From positions 1 to 46,273 of the forward strand of contig JASJCB010000062.1 in NCBI GenBank assembly GCA_030066195.1: DNA of 46,273 bases. Reading direction: 5' to 3'. The stretch comes from Acidobacteriota bacterium (GTDB lineage: Bacteria; Acidobacteriota; Holophagae; Acanthopleuribacterales; Acanthopleuribacteraceae). Below the pieces are notes generated by a model that saw only the letters and a program-made list of their open reading frames with translations, was not told the origin of the DNA and searched no databases. Shown here piece by piece: positions 35,922 through 44,148 of the stretch. A program made the translations under genes and the position numbers. The first letter of the stretch is position 1. Every line of letters begins with the position of its first letter.

Positions 35922-36050
35922 TCAACCGTCAAGGGCTCGGGGGGCGAGGCAGCACCGGAAGCCCAGGTCCCGGAGCCGGAGCCCGGCCCGGCTCCCGAGG
36001 CGGTACGAAGAGGCCAGGAGCCGGGACGGGCTGAACCAGGACCCGCCGCG
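35922..36050 (-). other. DGR-like variable region (VR) of copy B
   Basis: Last ~43 codons of copy B, aligned without gaps to VR A. Variable residues are F S P S . L ... L G S R .. L . L . D, while LASSYR, AG, the R residues and LGFRCCLAPRAL are invariant at the nucleotide level except for one third-position change (GGC/GGT). Upstream of RGGSW the two genes diverge much more, so the VR and its flank look recently re-copied from a shared template. Confidence 0.8.
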
Positions 36051-39000
36051 CAGGGAAAGAAATTCATCGCTGTCTAATTCCAAGGTCCATTCCAACATGT
36101 TACCCGCCAGGTCTAGCAAGTCGCCCGCGGCCCCGTTCGGATACAACCCCACCGGACTGGTCCGCTCCAGCCTGTAATCATAGTTCGCCCTGGTTTCGTC
36201 CGGGTCCTCGTCGCCCCACGGATACTCCTGTTTGCCCTCGGCTGCCGCCAAGCCCCATTCCTCACCGTTGGGCAGGCGCACCTCATATCCTCCCGGTAAC
36301 CATGGGTAGTTTCCCGCATCCAGTTTCGCCGTCAACCACCGGCAGAAAGCCCGCGCTTCGTAGAAGTTCACCCCCACCACGGGTTGGTTCGGCACGTTCC
36401 AGTCTTTATCCCACCAATATAGCGGGTAGCGATTCTCTTCGTCCGGGATCTCTGCTTCCAGCCAGGCAAGCCCTTTTTCATCCCACCATTGCGCGTTGTG
36501 GTAACCGCCGGCGTCGATGAATGCCTTGAAGTCGTGGTTGGTGACGGGGAAGCGAGAGAGCATAAAGGTTTTGTCGACCGAGACCCAGTTCTCCTTTTTT
36601 TCCAAGCCCAGACGCGGGTCGCCCAAATACCCCAGGGCCAGGCCCAGCTCAAAGCGGTCTTTTTCGGCGTCTTTGTTGGTTTTATCCTGGATGATCGCCA
36701 GGCTTCGTTGCTTAAGGTCGTTTTCCAGCGAGCCAAGCACTCCTTTCGGTGCCTGGGCGGCTGCCTCCACTGCAAGAGCCAGGCTTCGACAATGTGTTTT
36801 GCCTTTGGTTGAGAGCAGGCCTTCTATAATTGATTCTGCCAGGTGAATCACGCCTATTTCAAAAAGGTGCCCCGCTGTCAATAAAATGACTTCTTTCCAA
36901 GCACCGTCAAAGAAATGTTTACGCAGAGCGGCAGTTGGCGGCTGTTTTGCCAAAGCAATCGATCTGGCGGCCAGAAACTCTTGAAACCCGAGATGCACGA
37001 AACTGAAGCGATGGTTTTTCATGGTCAACAAACCGGAATGTGCGCCCAGATCCACCGCGATCTCCTCCGCTTTGGCCCATTCGCGCCATCCCGGCGTTTC
37101 ACTTTCGTCTAAAATATGCAATAAATCTCTTTTGCTGATATCGCGAACGGCGCCTTTGGATTGCATCCAGCGCGCCACTTTCATAAGCGCCTGGCGCATT
37201 TCAAATACCAACTGATCGCTTCCATTTTCGCGCCCATGTGGGCCGTAGCGCCGTTGCAGCAAGTTCCATACAGCTTTTTCGTAAAGATCAGCGCGACGTT
37301 TCGGCAGTTTTTTACCCAGGTGGTAAAGCGTCGCAATCATGGACAGCAGCAACGGCGTGCTACGAAGATCATTAAGGTTGGCATTGCGATTCATATTCTG
37401 CCACAGATCGTCGCGGGAGGTTTCGGCGCCTCCGCCGGAACCGTCATACAGGGCGTTGAACCACATCAACAGGAACCGCCGTTGATCGGCGCCGTCCAGG
37501 GCTTGAATATGGGCGGTGGTCTCTTCCAAATCAAGAGCTTTGCCCAAACCGGACTGTGCCAGGGCGTGGGGTCGAGATGTGATGATTAAGCGGTCTTGAT
37601 CGTAACCTTTGCGGCGGGTAAATGCTCCGATGATTGCGGCGGCCCGCAGGCGTATGGATTGGTTGAAGATTTCGTCCAAGCCGTCCAACAGCCAAATGAC
37701 CCGACCTTTGCCCAAGCGCTCGGCCAGGTTGCTCAGGTCGTAGCTCGCCAACTGCTCCGCCGCCCATCGACAGAGTAAATCGGGTTGTTTGCCCTTGTGG
37801 TCTTCCAGCCAGGAGCCGAAATCTTTCAGTTGCAGGTGGAGGGGCAACCATCCAGAATCGGCGTCCAGGGTATTCAGGGCGGCATAACGCGTAAAGGTGG
37901 ATTTGCCGGTGCCGGGTCCGCCCACGATCAGGAAATGTCGGTATTGGGGGTGATCGATCAGGTCGGTCAATTCCCGGCGGGTTTCCTGCTCTTCCCGGAC
38001 TTCCTCTTTTGAAGCTGCTTCTTGATTGCGCCGTTTGTCCGGTTCGAGCCAGGCGGTTTTCAAGGGTACATAGACATCGCGCAGGCGACAGACCAGGGGC
38101 CGTTCGGCGTCGATCAGGTTTTCATGACGGCCGCAGGTGCGTTCCAGTTCCTTGCGGTAGGATTCGGGGATCCATTCTTCATCCGAGATGCCGGTTTTCT
38201 CGACGGCAGCAGCATCCTTCAGCTTGAAGGCCCACTGTTTGGGAAAGTCAACCGACCAGACGCCATCGGGCATCGATCGGGACAAAGCGGTGTCTTTTGC
38301 CCAGAAGCCGCCTTCTTTTTCGCTGTAGGAGAAGATATGCAAGTGCATCTTGCGAGCATCGAAATCCAGTCGGCCCACCGTTACCGAATGAGGCCATCGG
38401 GCTCCCTGCCAACAGGCGCCCGCCGCCAACTCGGCAGTTTGGAAACCCGGTCTGGCGAGCAAGCTCAATTCGGTTTCATGGAGATGCCCGCGAAGAAGGA
38501 GATGGCAGCCGTTCGACCCGGTGAGAATGTCACGAGCCTTGTTCCGGTCGAATTCGCAAAGCCAATCCCACGGATGGTGGAACAAACCGATGCGCAGTTG
38601 CGCTTTTTCGGCCTGCTTCAATGCGTTTCGCACCTGAAACTCACCGATCATCAAGCGCCCTTTATCGTCATCGTCTTGTGCGGCCCAGGCACTGTTGAGA
38701 CAGAGCACCGCGATTTCAAGGCCGTCTTTGGTAAGTTTGTCGGTGCGCCAGGGCGTTTTGGCATCCCAAGCACGCCTGGGACCGAGAAAGTCCCCTGTGA
38801 AGCGGAGGAAGTCTTTTTGTCTCGCCGCGAAATCGGCCCGACTATTGGGATCGGAAAGTATGTCATTCGCGGTTTCAAGATCCGAAAGGTGGTTGCGATT
38901 CTTTTTCTGCATCACACTGAGCAGATTACGGTCCACATCGTGATTGCCTGGGACCAGGAACCAGGTTTTGGTGGGCTGGTGGTTCAGCCTTGTCACCGCT

Positions 39001-39212
39001 TCATCGAAGAACAAACGGGCTTGGCGGTACTCCGCATCCTTGCCGGAGTGGGCGATATCACCGGTGACAAAAACAGCATCCGGCTTCAACTCAAACTCGG
39101 CCAACTTGCCGATCACATCGCGCATGAGGGTTTCCAGAACCACATCCCGTTGCCAGTTTTCGTCTTTTTTGAAATGAAAATCGGAGAGATGCAGCCAGGT
39201 GAAAGTGGTCAT
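35922..39212 (-). CDS. Phosphoesterase-NACHT-FGE protein, copy B (intact, DGR-type target)
   Basis: 1096 residues from ATG 39212 (GAGG 9 bases upstream). An N-terminal calcineurin-like metallophosphoesterase (about 1-280) has all metal-binding blocks: WLHLSDFHF, VTGDIAHSGK, VPGNHDVDRN, LFHHPWD, GHLHETEL. The NACHT/STAND NTPase (about 415-640) has Walker A VGGPGTGKSTF near 430, Walker B VIWLLDGLDEIF near 507 and TSRPHAL. A helical region with RFSFVHLGFQEFLAAR (NACHT-associated) follows. The FGE-sulfatase/SUMF1-type C-type-lectin domain (about 870-1096; VVGVNFYEARAFCRWL, YPWGDEDPDE, SPVGLYPNG, RGGSW) ends in the VR. No signal peptide or TM, so probably a cytoplasmic STAND sensor with a hypervariable ligand-binding tail and a phosphoesterase effector (inference). 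Confidence 0.92.
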   Translation of the reverse strand: MTTFTWLHLSDFHFKKDENWQRDVVLETLMRDVIGKLAEFELKPDAVFVTGDIAHSGKDAEYRQARLFFDEAVTRLNHQPTKTWFLVPGNHDVDRNLLSVMQKKNRNHLSDLETANDILSDPNSRADFAARQKDFLRFTGDFLGPRRAWDAKTPWRTDKLTKDGLEIAVLCLNSAWAAQDDDDKGRLMIGEFQVRNALKQAEKAQLRIGLFHHPWDWLCEFDRNKARDILTGSNGCHLLLRGHLHETELSLLARPGFQTAELAAGACWQGARWPHSVTVGRLDFDARKMHLHIFSYSEKEGGFWAKDTALSRSMPDGVWSVDFPKQWAFKLKDAAAVEKTGISDEEWIPESYRKELERTCGRHENLIDAERPLVCRLRDVYVPLKTAWLEPDKRRNQEAASKEEVREEQETRRELTDLIDHPQYRHFLIVGGPGTGKSTFTRYAALNTLDADSGWLPLHLQLKDFGSWLEDHKGKQPDLLCRWAAEQLASYDLSNLAERLGKGRVIWLLDGLDEIFNQSIRLRAAAIIGAFTRRKGYDQDRLIITSRPHALAQSGLGKALDLEETTAHIQALDGADQRRFLLMWFNALYDGSGGGAETSRDDLWQNMNRNANLNDLRSTPLLLSMIATLYHLGKKLPKRRADLYEKAVWNLLQRRYGPHGRENGSDQLVFEMRQALMKVARWMQSKGAVRDISKRDLLHILDESETPGWREWAKAEEIAVDLGAHSGLLTMKNHRFSFVHLGFQEFLAARSIALAKQPPTAALRKHFFDGAWKEVILLTAGHLFEIGVIHLAESIIEGLLSTKGKTHCRSLALAVEAAAQAPKGVLGSLENDLKQRSLAIIQDKTNKDAEKDRFELGLALGYLGDPRLGLEKKENWVSVDKTFMLSRFPVTNHDFKAFIDAGGYHNAQWWDEKGLAWLEAEIPDEENRYPLYWWDKDWNVPNQPVVGVNFYEARAFCRWLTAKLDAGNYPWLPGGYEVRLPNGEEWGLAAAEGKQEYPWGDEDPDETRANYDYRLERTSPVGLYPNGAAGDLLDLAGNMLEWTLELDSDEFLSLRGGSWFSPSRLLASSYRLGSRAGLRLRDLGFRCCLAPRALDG

Positions 39213-39242
39213 GATGATGCCTCGTGTGCATGGATTCAACTG

Positions 39243-39248
39243 ATTATA
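39243..39248 (-). promoter_or_regulatory. Consensus -10 box of phosphoesterase-NACHT copy B
   Basis: TATAAT on the minus strand, 30 bases before the ATG, matching the layout of copy A. No clear -35. Confidence 0.5.
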
Positions 39249-39364
39249 GCCCATGCTTGCTTCGAAGGCACCATGGCGACAGCAGCTTGAAGCCCTCTCT
39301 CGTATCCTGCATTACGGCCAATTTGGTTTCTTCAGGCAGCCTGTTGCGAGCGGGTTAATTACAA

Positions 39365-40378
39365 TTACGGCTCAGGCCAATCCCAGTACTCAAGGAAAAC
39401 TTCCCATCTCTGGTGATTTCGGCGTTTGAAATCACTAAGGATTATATTTGCACGTTCATTGGGGCTCTCTTCTCTCATATGCCATCTTTCAAGTGGTGAC
39501 GGGGTAATGCGGCCGTTATGAAGGATAACTAATTTATCGTTATCGACCCCTACAATCTGGCCGTGGGTGAAGCGGGTTTGAATTAGCTCTCCTCCAAAAT
39601 CTAAAAACATGACTTCAACTTGTGACCCGATGAACAAAGTTTTCTTCAAAGGGGCTTTTACGCCGATCTCTCTACAGACGACATATCCCTTGCTGAAAAC
39701 ATCAAAAAGTACAGGTTTAGAAGTTCCCAATAGCTCTTGGGTGAGAATAAAAGGTCGATCTTTCAAGAGGTAGGTTTTTCTTGCCGGTGGCTGGGGGGTA
39801 TGACTCGGAAGTTTCAAAAAGGGGTATTTCCCAGGCTCAGTTCTATCAGAATTAAAACGATCTATGATAGGGCCCGAAACAAATATTCTATCAGGTGTTC
39901 CGCTCCAATAAATCATAAGCCAATTATTTCTTTTTGCGACCCAAGCCTTATGTCCTAAATTATCCGTGGGTCTACGAAATAAGCTTACATTAGAGTTGAT
40001 GTCTCGAATTAATTTAAAATATTGCGGCCCTGGTTTTGTCGCAACCGTTCCATATACACTGTCGCCGGTTCGTGAAAGGTGAGTGAAAATAGAAGTTTCA
40101 TCGTGCCTATCAAGAGTCAGATTAGAATTGAAAAATTTTGTTCCTTTCATACCTGATATAATATACCCATCTCTATAGTGGCTAACGCATAGCACATCAT
40201 TCAGCGCGTCAATAACACGCAAGCCATTACCGACGATGAAGCATTTCGACCGCGACGGCAAGAGCAATTCGCCATCCAATATGGATGGCCTGGCAAAGGC
40301 CCATTGACCGGACTCAGAGCCAAACTCACCTTCCACTACGATCTGCGAGATTAGAAGCAAAGGGAAAAGTGAAATCAT
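39365..40378 (-). CDS. Exported protein of unknown function
   Basis: 337 residues with a short hydrophobic N-terminus (MISLFPLLLISQIVVEG) that may be a signal peptide. The body is beta-rich with repeated aromatic/glycine strands (RDGYIISGMKG, GDSVYGTVATKPG, KNRNNWLMIYWSG-like), possibly a small propeller, but no family is recognised. Its ATG overlaps the stop of the 48-residue upstream gene (ATGA at 40375-40378). Third gene of a minus-strand operon. Lower GC than the flanking phosphoesterase-NACHT genes. Confidence 0.65.
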   Translation of the reverse strand: MISLFPLLLISQIVVEGEFGSESGQWAFARPSILDGELLLPSRSKCFIVGNGLRVIDALNDVLCVSHYRDGYIISGMKGTKFFNSNLTLDRHDETSIFTHLSRTGDSVYGTVATKPGPQYFKLIRDINSNVSLFRRPTDNLGHKAWVAKRNNWLMIYWSGTPDRIFVSGPIIDRFNSDRTEPGKYPFLKLPSHTPQPPARKTYLLKDRPFILTQELLGTSKPVLFDVFSKGYVVCREIGVKAPLKKTLFIGSQVEVMFLDFGGELIQTRFTHGQIVGVDNDKLVILHNGRITPSPLERWHMREESPNERANIILSDFKRRNHQRWEVFLEYWDWPEP

Positions 40379-40521
40379 AGCTCTATACAGGAGCCTTCAA
40401 TATTTGAACAAGGCTCAAAAGGCCAAAGCTCCATTTTTACTTTTCCTGACACGACGTCTGAGTTAACATACAACCCAGTCAACAGTGCACAAAATAGAAA
40501 AAATTTAAATACCGGTTTCAT
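40375..40521 (-). CDS. Small secreted or membrane peptide (48 aa)
   Basis: MKPVFKFFLFCALLTGLYVNS, then a short charged and cysteine-containing tail (VKMELWPFEPCSNIEGSCIEL). The N-terminus is a good signal peptide or membrane anchor. GGGGAGGTG lies 7 bases upstream of the ATG. The gene starts 5 bases after the stop of the 422-residue protein and its own TGA overlaps the ATG of the next gene, so it is the middle gene of a tightly coupled operon. Too short for default ORF calling. The two cysteines could form a disulfide after export. Confidence 0.65.
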   Translation of the reverse strand: MKPVFKFFLFCALLTGLYVNSDVVSGKVKMELWPFEPCSNIEGSCIEL

Positions 40522-40526
40522 AGCGC

Positions 40527-41795
40527 TCACCTCCCCTCAGTTTCTTGCCATATAACCAAAGTGCCGGCTTTCTTTTCGATGACCAAGCCTAAGGTTGCAA
40601 ATAAGTCTGGAACATCTTCCCCTCGATACCAAACACTTTCTTCGTCTAAAAAACTTTGGTATTGATAGGGATAATAAGCCATGATATTTGAAATTAGATC
40701 ACTTAGGGAACCTCTGTAATCAATCGTGCTTCCATAATAACCCAATGAGAAGCGTATGTCGTTTCCTTTAAGTAGTGCTTTTAAGCTATTGAGATTCGTC
40801 CATGGTGGAAAAGAGCCGGCAATACATCCAAGACCTTCGTTTGTATCAATTTCAAAATATTTCAACAAACCGTTCCAATTACCCTCAGGTTTGGGGTATA
40901 TAATGCTACTGCGTCCAGTTGGTTTGATATTCAAAAGGATTAGTATCGGCCGCTGAAATTGCCGTACAGTTCCAGAGTCTTTCTTGATCGTTAACTGTAG
41001 TTGTCCAACATTAGTCACAACACCGATGAAGCCGTCATCCAGTTCAACTTTTGATCCAAGTAAAACAGGCAAGTAGTCTCCGTTTTCACCCTCAAAAAGC
41101 CATAGCGGTTCATCTAAGTATGGGAAGGCTGCTATGATATTGTTTTCGTTTACCGGCACCAACCTTGGGTTCAAGGAAGCGACCTTAAAAGCGACATCGT
41201 CATTCAGAGGTCGGAAAGTTTTCCTAAGCGAGAAGTTCAAAGGCAAGTCTAAATCGTCACAGATACTATGGAACTCTTCATTAACTTCTTGGTCGATTGG
41301 GATTTCTTCCATAGTTTCTCGGTTGAGCTGAAGCAATCCTTCTATATCTCCAGAATGATATAAGGACTCGGATAGCTCTAACCCAGTTTTTTTGGGCACC
41401 AAAAGGATGAGTGACAAAAGCATCGAAGTAAAAAAAATGGCGCAAACACAAATTAACCTGGTTGGCTTGCCTTTGCTAACTTCAAGAGGCAAGCTTGGCT
41501 CGATGACATCATTCGAGTAATAGCTCTTAGGGTATTTAGATTCAGCAAAGGTCAAAGCCTTGCTTGTATCGATAAATTGCTTGCCATTGATTTCGATAAC
41601 TATACTCTCATATTTTTTAAGTCCCGATCGAATCATTTTTTCCATTTCTTTGACAGGGCTTTTATAGTTCTTATACCAATCAAAATGCTGGTTACCAATA
41701 AGAGCAGCCTCACGAAATGAAATCCTTTCCCCGGGGCTTAAAAGACGAATTATCTGTATATATCTTGGCGTAGACACTCTTGGGGCTCCTTGCAT
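40527..41795 (-). CDS. Single-pass membrane protein, unknown function
   Basis: 422 residues. About 1-110 is a cytoplasmic part that could be a winged helix (TPRYIQIIRLLSPGERISFREAALIG). One TM helix follows (LICVCAIFFTSMLLSLILLV, about 111-132), then a ~290-residue extracytoplasmic region. That region has a VVTNVGQLQLTIKKDSGTVR strand pair and a C-terminal segment that looks like a short STN/secretin-N type fold (LKALLKGNDIRFSLG ... LVIEKKAGTLVIWQ). The layout resembles ToxR/CadC-like transmembrane regulators, but this is a guess from topology. First gene of the operon with the 48-residue peptide and the 337-residue exported protein. Confidence 0.65.
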   Translation of the reverse strand: MQGAPRVSTPRYIQIIRLLSPGERISFREAALIGNQHFDWYKNYKSPVKEMEKMIRSGLKKYESIVIEINGKQFIDTSKALTFAESKYPKSYYSNDVIEPSLPLEVSKGKPTRLICVCAIFFTSMLLSLILLVPKKTGLELSESLYHSGDIEGLLQLNRETMEEIPIDQEVNEEFHSICDDLDLPLNFSLRKTFRPLNDDVAFKVASLNPRLVPVNENNIIAAFPYLDEPLWLFEGENGDYLPVLLGSKVELDDGFIGVVTNVGQLQLTIKKDSGTVRQFQRPILILLNIKPTGRSSIIYPKPEGNWNGLLKYFEIDTNEGLGCIAGSFPPWTNLNSLKALLKGNDIRFSLGYYGSTIDYRGSLSDLISNIMAYYPYQYQSFLDEESVWYRGEDVPDLFATLGLVIEKKAGTLVIWQETEGR

Positions 41796-42155
41796 ATATT
41801 TTACCTTACTCGTTGGGGTATTTGCAAGAGATTTAATAATTTACGAAGTTGTATGCCCTTACTTTTGTAAAGGGTACTGATTGGATTATTGGTGATTTTT
41901 CCGAAAATTGCCGTTTTCCTTTGTAGACGGCCTATTTTGTGCTGGCTTTAAAGTATTTGTCCTATTCTTGTCCCTTGATCTTTCATCAGTCTATCGATAC
42001 AATTCCCGGAGTTCGAGAATGTCGATTTAGCTTTGCCTGCAGAGAATTAAAAGACCTCTTCTCTTAGGAAATAGCTTTTTCACCACTCCAACCATGACGC
42101 CACTTTTACAAACTCTTCAAGGTCTAGCCTGACCTTTGAAGAGCTCGGGATAATT
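41796..42155. other. AT-rich intergenic region
   Basis: About 360 bases between divergent transcription units. It presumably holds the promoter of the minus-strand operon, but no clear box was seen. An inverted pair AGGTCTAGCCTGACCT lies at 42119-42135. Confidence 0.4.
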
Positions 42156-42296
42156 ATGGATTTTATAATGAAAAAAATGTCGAAAAGAGAGCTTCAAGCA
42201 GACACTTTCTACATTCGCTTCATTGAATATCATCCTATTAATGTTACCTGGAGTGTAGCTACTACGCCGGTTGAAAAACTAATTGGGGGTGCTTGA
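42156..42296 (+). CDS. Possible 46-aa ORF before a strong terminator
   Basis: MDFIMKKMSKRELQADTFY..., ending at TGA 42294-42296, four bases before a 13-bp terminator hairpin. The terminator placement suggests a short transcription unit ends here. No good ribosome-binding site (CGGGA 6 bases upstream is weak). No family recognised. Confidence 0.35.
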   Translation: MDFIMKKMSKRELQADTFYIRFIEYHPINVTWSVATTPVEKLIGGA

Positions 42297-42299
42297 GAT

Positions 42300-42338
42300 G
42301 GGACCCCGGCATTTTTTAACATGCCGGGGTCCCTATTT
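42300..42338 (+). terminator. Strong hairpin terminator 1
   Basis: Perfect 13-bp stem GGGACCCCGGCAT/ATGCCGGGGTCCC with an 8-base T-rich loop, followed by TATTTC. Confidence 0.75.
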
Positions 42339-42389
42339 CGAATTGATAGATGGCAGCTTCATAGCTGATGGAGCTCTCAACTCCTGTTT

Positions 42390-42416
42390 GGGGCGTTCGT
42401 GCGCCCCCCTCTTTTC
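42390..42416 (+). terminator. Hairpin terminator 2
   Basis: GGGGCG-TTCGTG-CGCCCC followed by CCTCTTTTC. Confidence 0.5.
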
Positions 42417-42461
42417 AAAGGAATGATTTTGAACACCTTCTGTCCTCCAAATTGGAAGGTG

Positions 42462-42490
42462 CCGGGGAGGTGCAGGACCTTCCCGGTTTT
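42462..42490 (+). terminator. Hairpin terminator 3
   Basis: CCGGGGAGGT pairs with ACCTTCCCGG (one G-U) over a 5-base loop, followed by TTTT. Confidence 0.5.
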
Positions 42491-42557
42491 CTCCCAGTTT
42501 CAGCAAGGGCTTTTCACCCATCGATGCTTCATTCGGCCATTCTCCTATATCGATTCC

Positions 42558-42584
42558 CCGGGGCGCGCAAACGCCCCGGTTTTC
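42558..42584 (+). terminator. Hairpin terminator 4
   Basis: CCGGGGCG-CGCAAA-CGCCCCGG followed by TTTTC, 24 bases before the next gene start. Confidence 0.6.
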
Positions 42585-42607
42585 ATCATTCTCCTGAAGG
42601 CTGGCTT

Positions 42608-43012
42608 ATGACAACGACGCTACCTCCTGAAATCCAGAGCATTCATCCATTGGTTTCCTATTCGGTCAAAGGCCTGATCGATAGATTGCCACCTTTTGCT
42701 TTCCGACGCCGAAGAGCGCTTCGAACCAAGCTGGTTGTGCTTGCCCAATCGCTGCCCGGTGGAAAAGGCATGGTGTATCAGTGGCGTGGCTATGAATGGC
42801 TTGCCGCCGCCGCGCAAGCCGTCTTGCCATTAGACATGACCAGGTATCCGAATTTGAAATTTACCACCCACATGCTTGGCCGGTGTCTCCTAAAACACCG
42901 GCCCGTGGTAGCTCGCAAATGCTTGATGTTGGATTCGGAAGAGCTCCCACCGTCCAAAGTTTCCCAGTTCATCATCGGGGTTACTGTATGGAGGCCGCTC
43001 ATTGCTGCGTAA
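42608..43012 (+). CDS. Unknown protein, first gene of ORFan operon
   Basis: 134 residues from ATG 42608 (GAAGG about 8 bases upstream). The frame is open back to 42368, but that part runs through three terminator-like hairpins and reads as non-coding. Features: a basic segment (FAFRRRRALRTKL), WRGYEWLAAAAQAVLP, and a cysteine-containing end. No family recognised. The next gene starts within its last codons. Confidence 0.55.
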   Translation: MTTTLPPEIQSIHPLVSYSVKGLIDRLPPFAFRRRRALRTKLVVLAQSLPGGKGMVYQWRGYEWLAAAAQAVLPLDMTRYPNLKFTTHMLGRCLLKHRPVVARKCLMLDSEELPPSKVSQFIIGVTVWRPLIAA

Positions 43013-43451
43013 GTCCTTATCCTACCTCCATCCGCTTGAGCTGGTGACCGCACGAGCCATCGCCCGGCGCTTCTACCCGGCCCGTCATCAATTGGCACAA
43101 TGCAACCAGGTTGCACGACACCTCGCCAGGCTTGAGCGGGGCCTCCCGCCCCTTGGGGATTACAACGGGAAGGTATTGGCCTATCGCTACATGGCCGAAG
43201 TAGCAACAGACTATCCTTCCCGACCAACTTTTCCCCAATCCCTATCAACCCAACAGATGATGATGGTTTTCCCTGACTTAACGGACAAGCTTTCGATCTT
43301 ACCGCCCGTAGTTGTGCCGCCTCAAGATCTTCACCCCTTCCTGGCCGCGCTGCACATCTGGACACCTGAGTCCAGATCGAAAAAAGTGAAACTGCATCGA
43401 GTGTATCTACCTAAGCCATGGGAACACAGAGTTGGTGGAGTGTTGCAATGA
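43002..43451 (+). CDS. Unknown protein, second gene of ORFan operon
   Basis: 149 residues from a TTG at 43002, which overlaps the previous stop and has GGAGG 7-8 bases upstream; no ATG is near. The N-terminal half is basic and helical (LELVTARAIARRFYPARHQLAQ), which could bind nucleic acid. The rest is proline-rich. No family recognised. Confidence 0.55.
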   Translation: MLRKSLSYLHPLELVTARAIARRFYPARHQLAQCNQVARHLARLERGLPPLGDYNGKVLAYRYMAEVATDYPSRPTFPQSLSTQQMMMVFPDLTDKLSILPPVVVPPQDLHPFLAALHIWTPESRSKKVKLHRVYLPKPWEHRVGGVLQ

Positions 43452-43506
43452 AGTGGGCAATAAAAACAACACCTGGCACCCGTCCTGTTCCAACAGGCGG
43501 TACCGC

Positions 43507-44139
43507 ATGAGTAACATCCTGTTCATCCCCTCATTCTATCAAACGGTCGCGGGCGAGATGAATCGTCTCTATAGCTATCTTGCCACTCAGGACATGAATC
43601 GACCGACTGCGCTCGTGGTAACCAGCATTGCCGCGCAACAAACCAAAGATTACCTGATTGCCTCAGCCAACCTTCAGACATTAAGAACCTTTCTCGATCT
43701 CCCGCCGTCCCGCCTGATGCTGCTCCCGTCTTCTGAGGATGATGCCAACCACTTTGGTCACCTTTTCGAGTCGTCCAAATTCACGCCTTATATCCATCCC
43801 CAGATCATAACCGTGGGCGACCTGAGACTCATCGGTCTTGATCCTCACGATGATGTGGATTCAGCCGTCGGCCGAGCTATGGCCGACAACCCGGCCGATA
43901 CTGCCGGGATTGTGCGCCACGCCCCCTTAAATGAAGCCCAATGCAAACGGCATCGCCGGCAGGTTTCTTTTCAGCTTCAGGGCACCCGCTATACCAGGGC
44001 CAAAAAGCACGGAATGCTGGTTCTGGGCGGGGCCAATCAGCAGATGCTTTACCTTCGCATCACCCCGGGAATGTTGACCTGTATCCACTGTCACTTCAGG
44101 GACAGCGGCAGGAAAGACAGTCTTCGGACGGCCATATAG
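43507..44139 (+). CDS. Unknown protein, third gene of ORFan operon
   Basis: 210 residues from ATG 43507 (AGGCGG 7 bases upstream; the frame is open from 43432). It has an alpha/beta feel (NILFIPSFYQTVAGEMNRLY, ALVVTSIAAQQTKDYLIAS) and acidic stretches (SSEDDANHFG, DPHDDVDSAVG). Near the C-terminus it has CxxC-like CIHCHF. No family recognised. Confidence 0.6.
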   Translation: MSNILFIPSFYQTVAGEMNRLYSYLATQDMNRPTALVVTSIAAQQTKDYLIASANLQTLRTFLDLPPSRLMLLPSSEDDANHFGHLFESSKFTPYIHPQIITVGDLRLIGLDPHDDVDSAVGRAMADNPADTAGIVRHAPLNEAQCKRHRRQVSFQLQGTRYTRAKKHGMLVLGGANQQMLYLRITPGMLTCIHCHFRDSGRKDSLRTAI

Positions 44140-44148
44140 GAGCGCCTT

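Noticed and set aside
42368..42607. N-terminal extension of the first ORFan gene
   Set aside because: It would translate through three hairpins with T-tracts; a better start with a ribosome-binding site lies at 42608.
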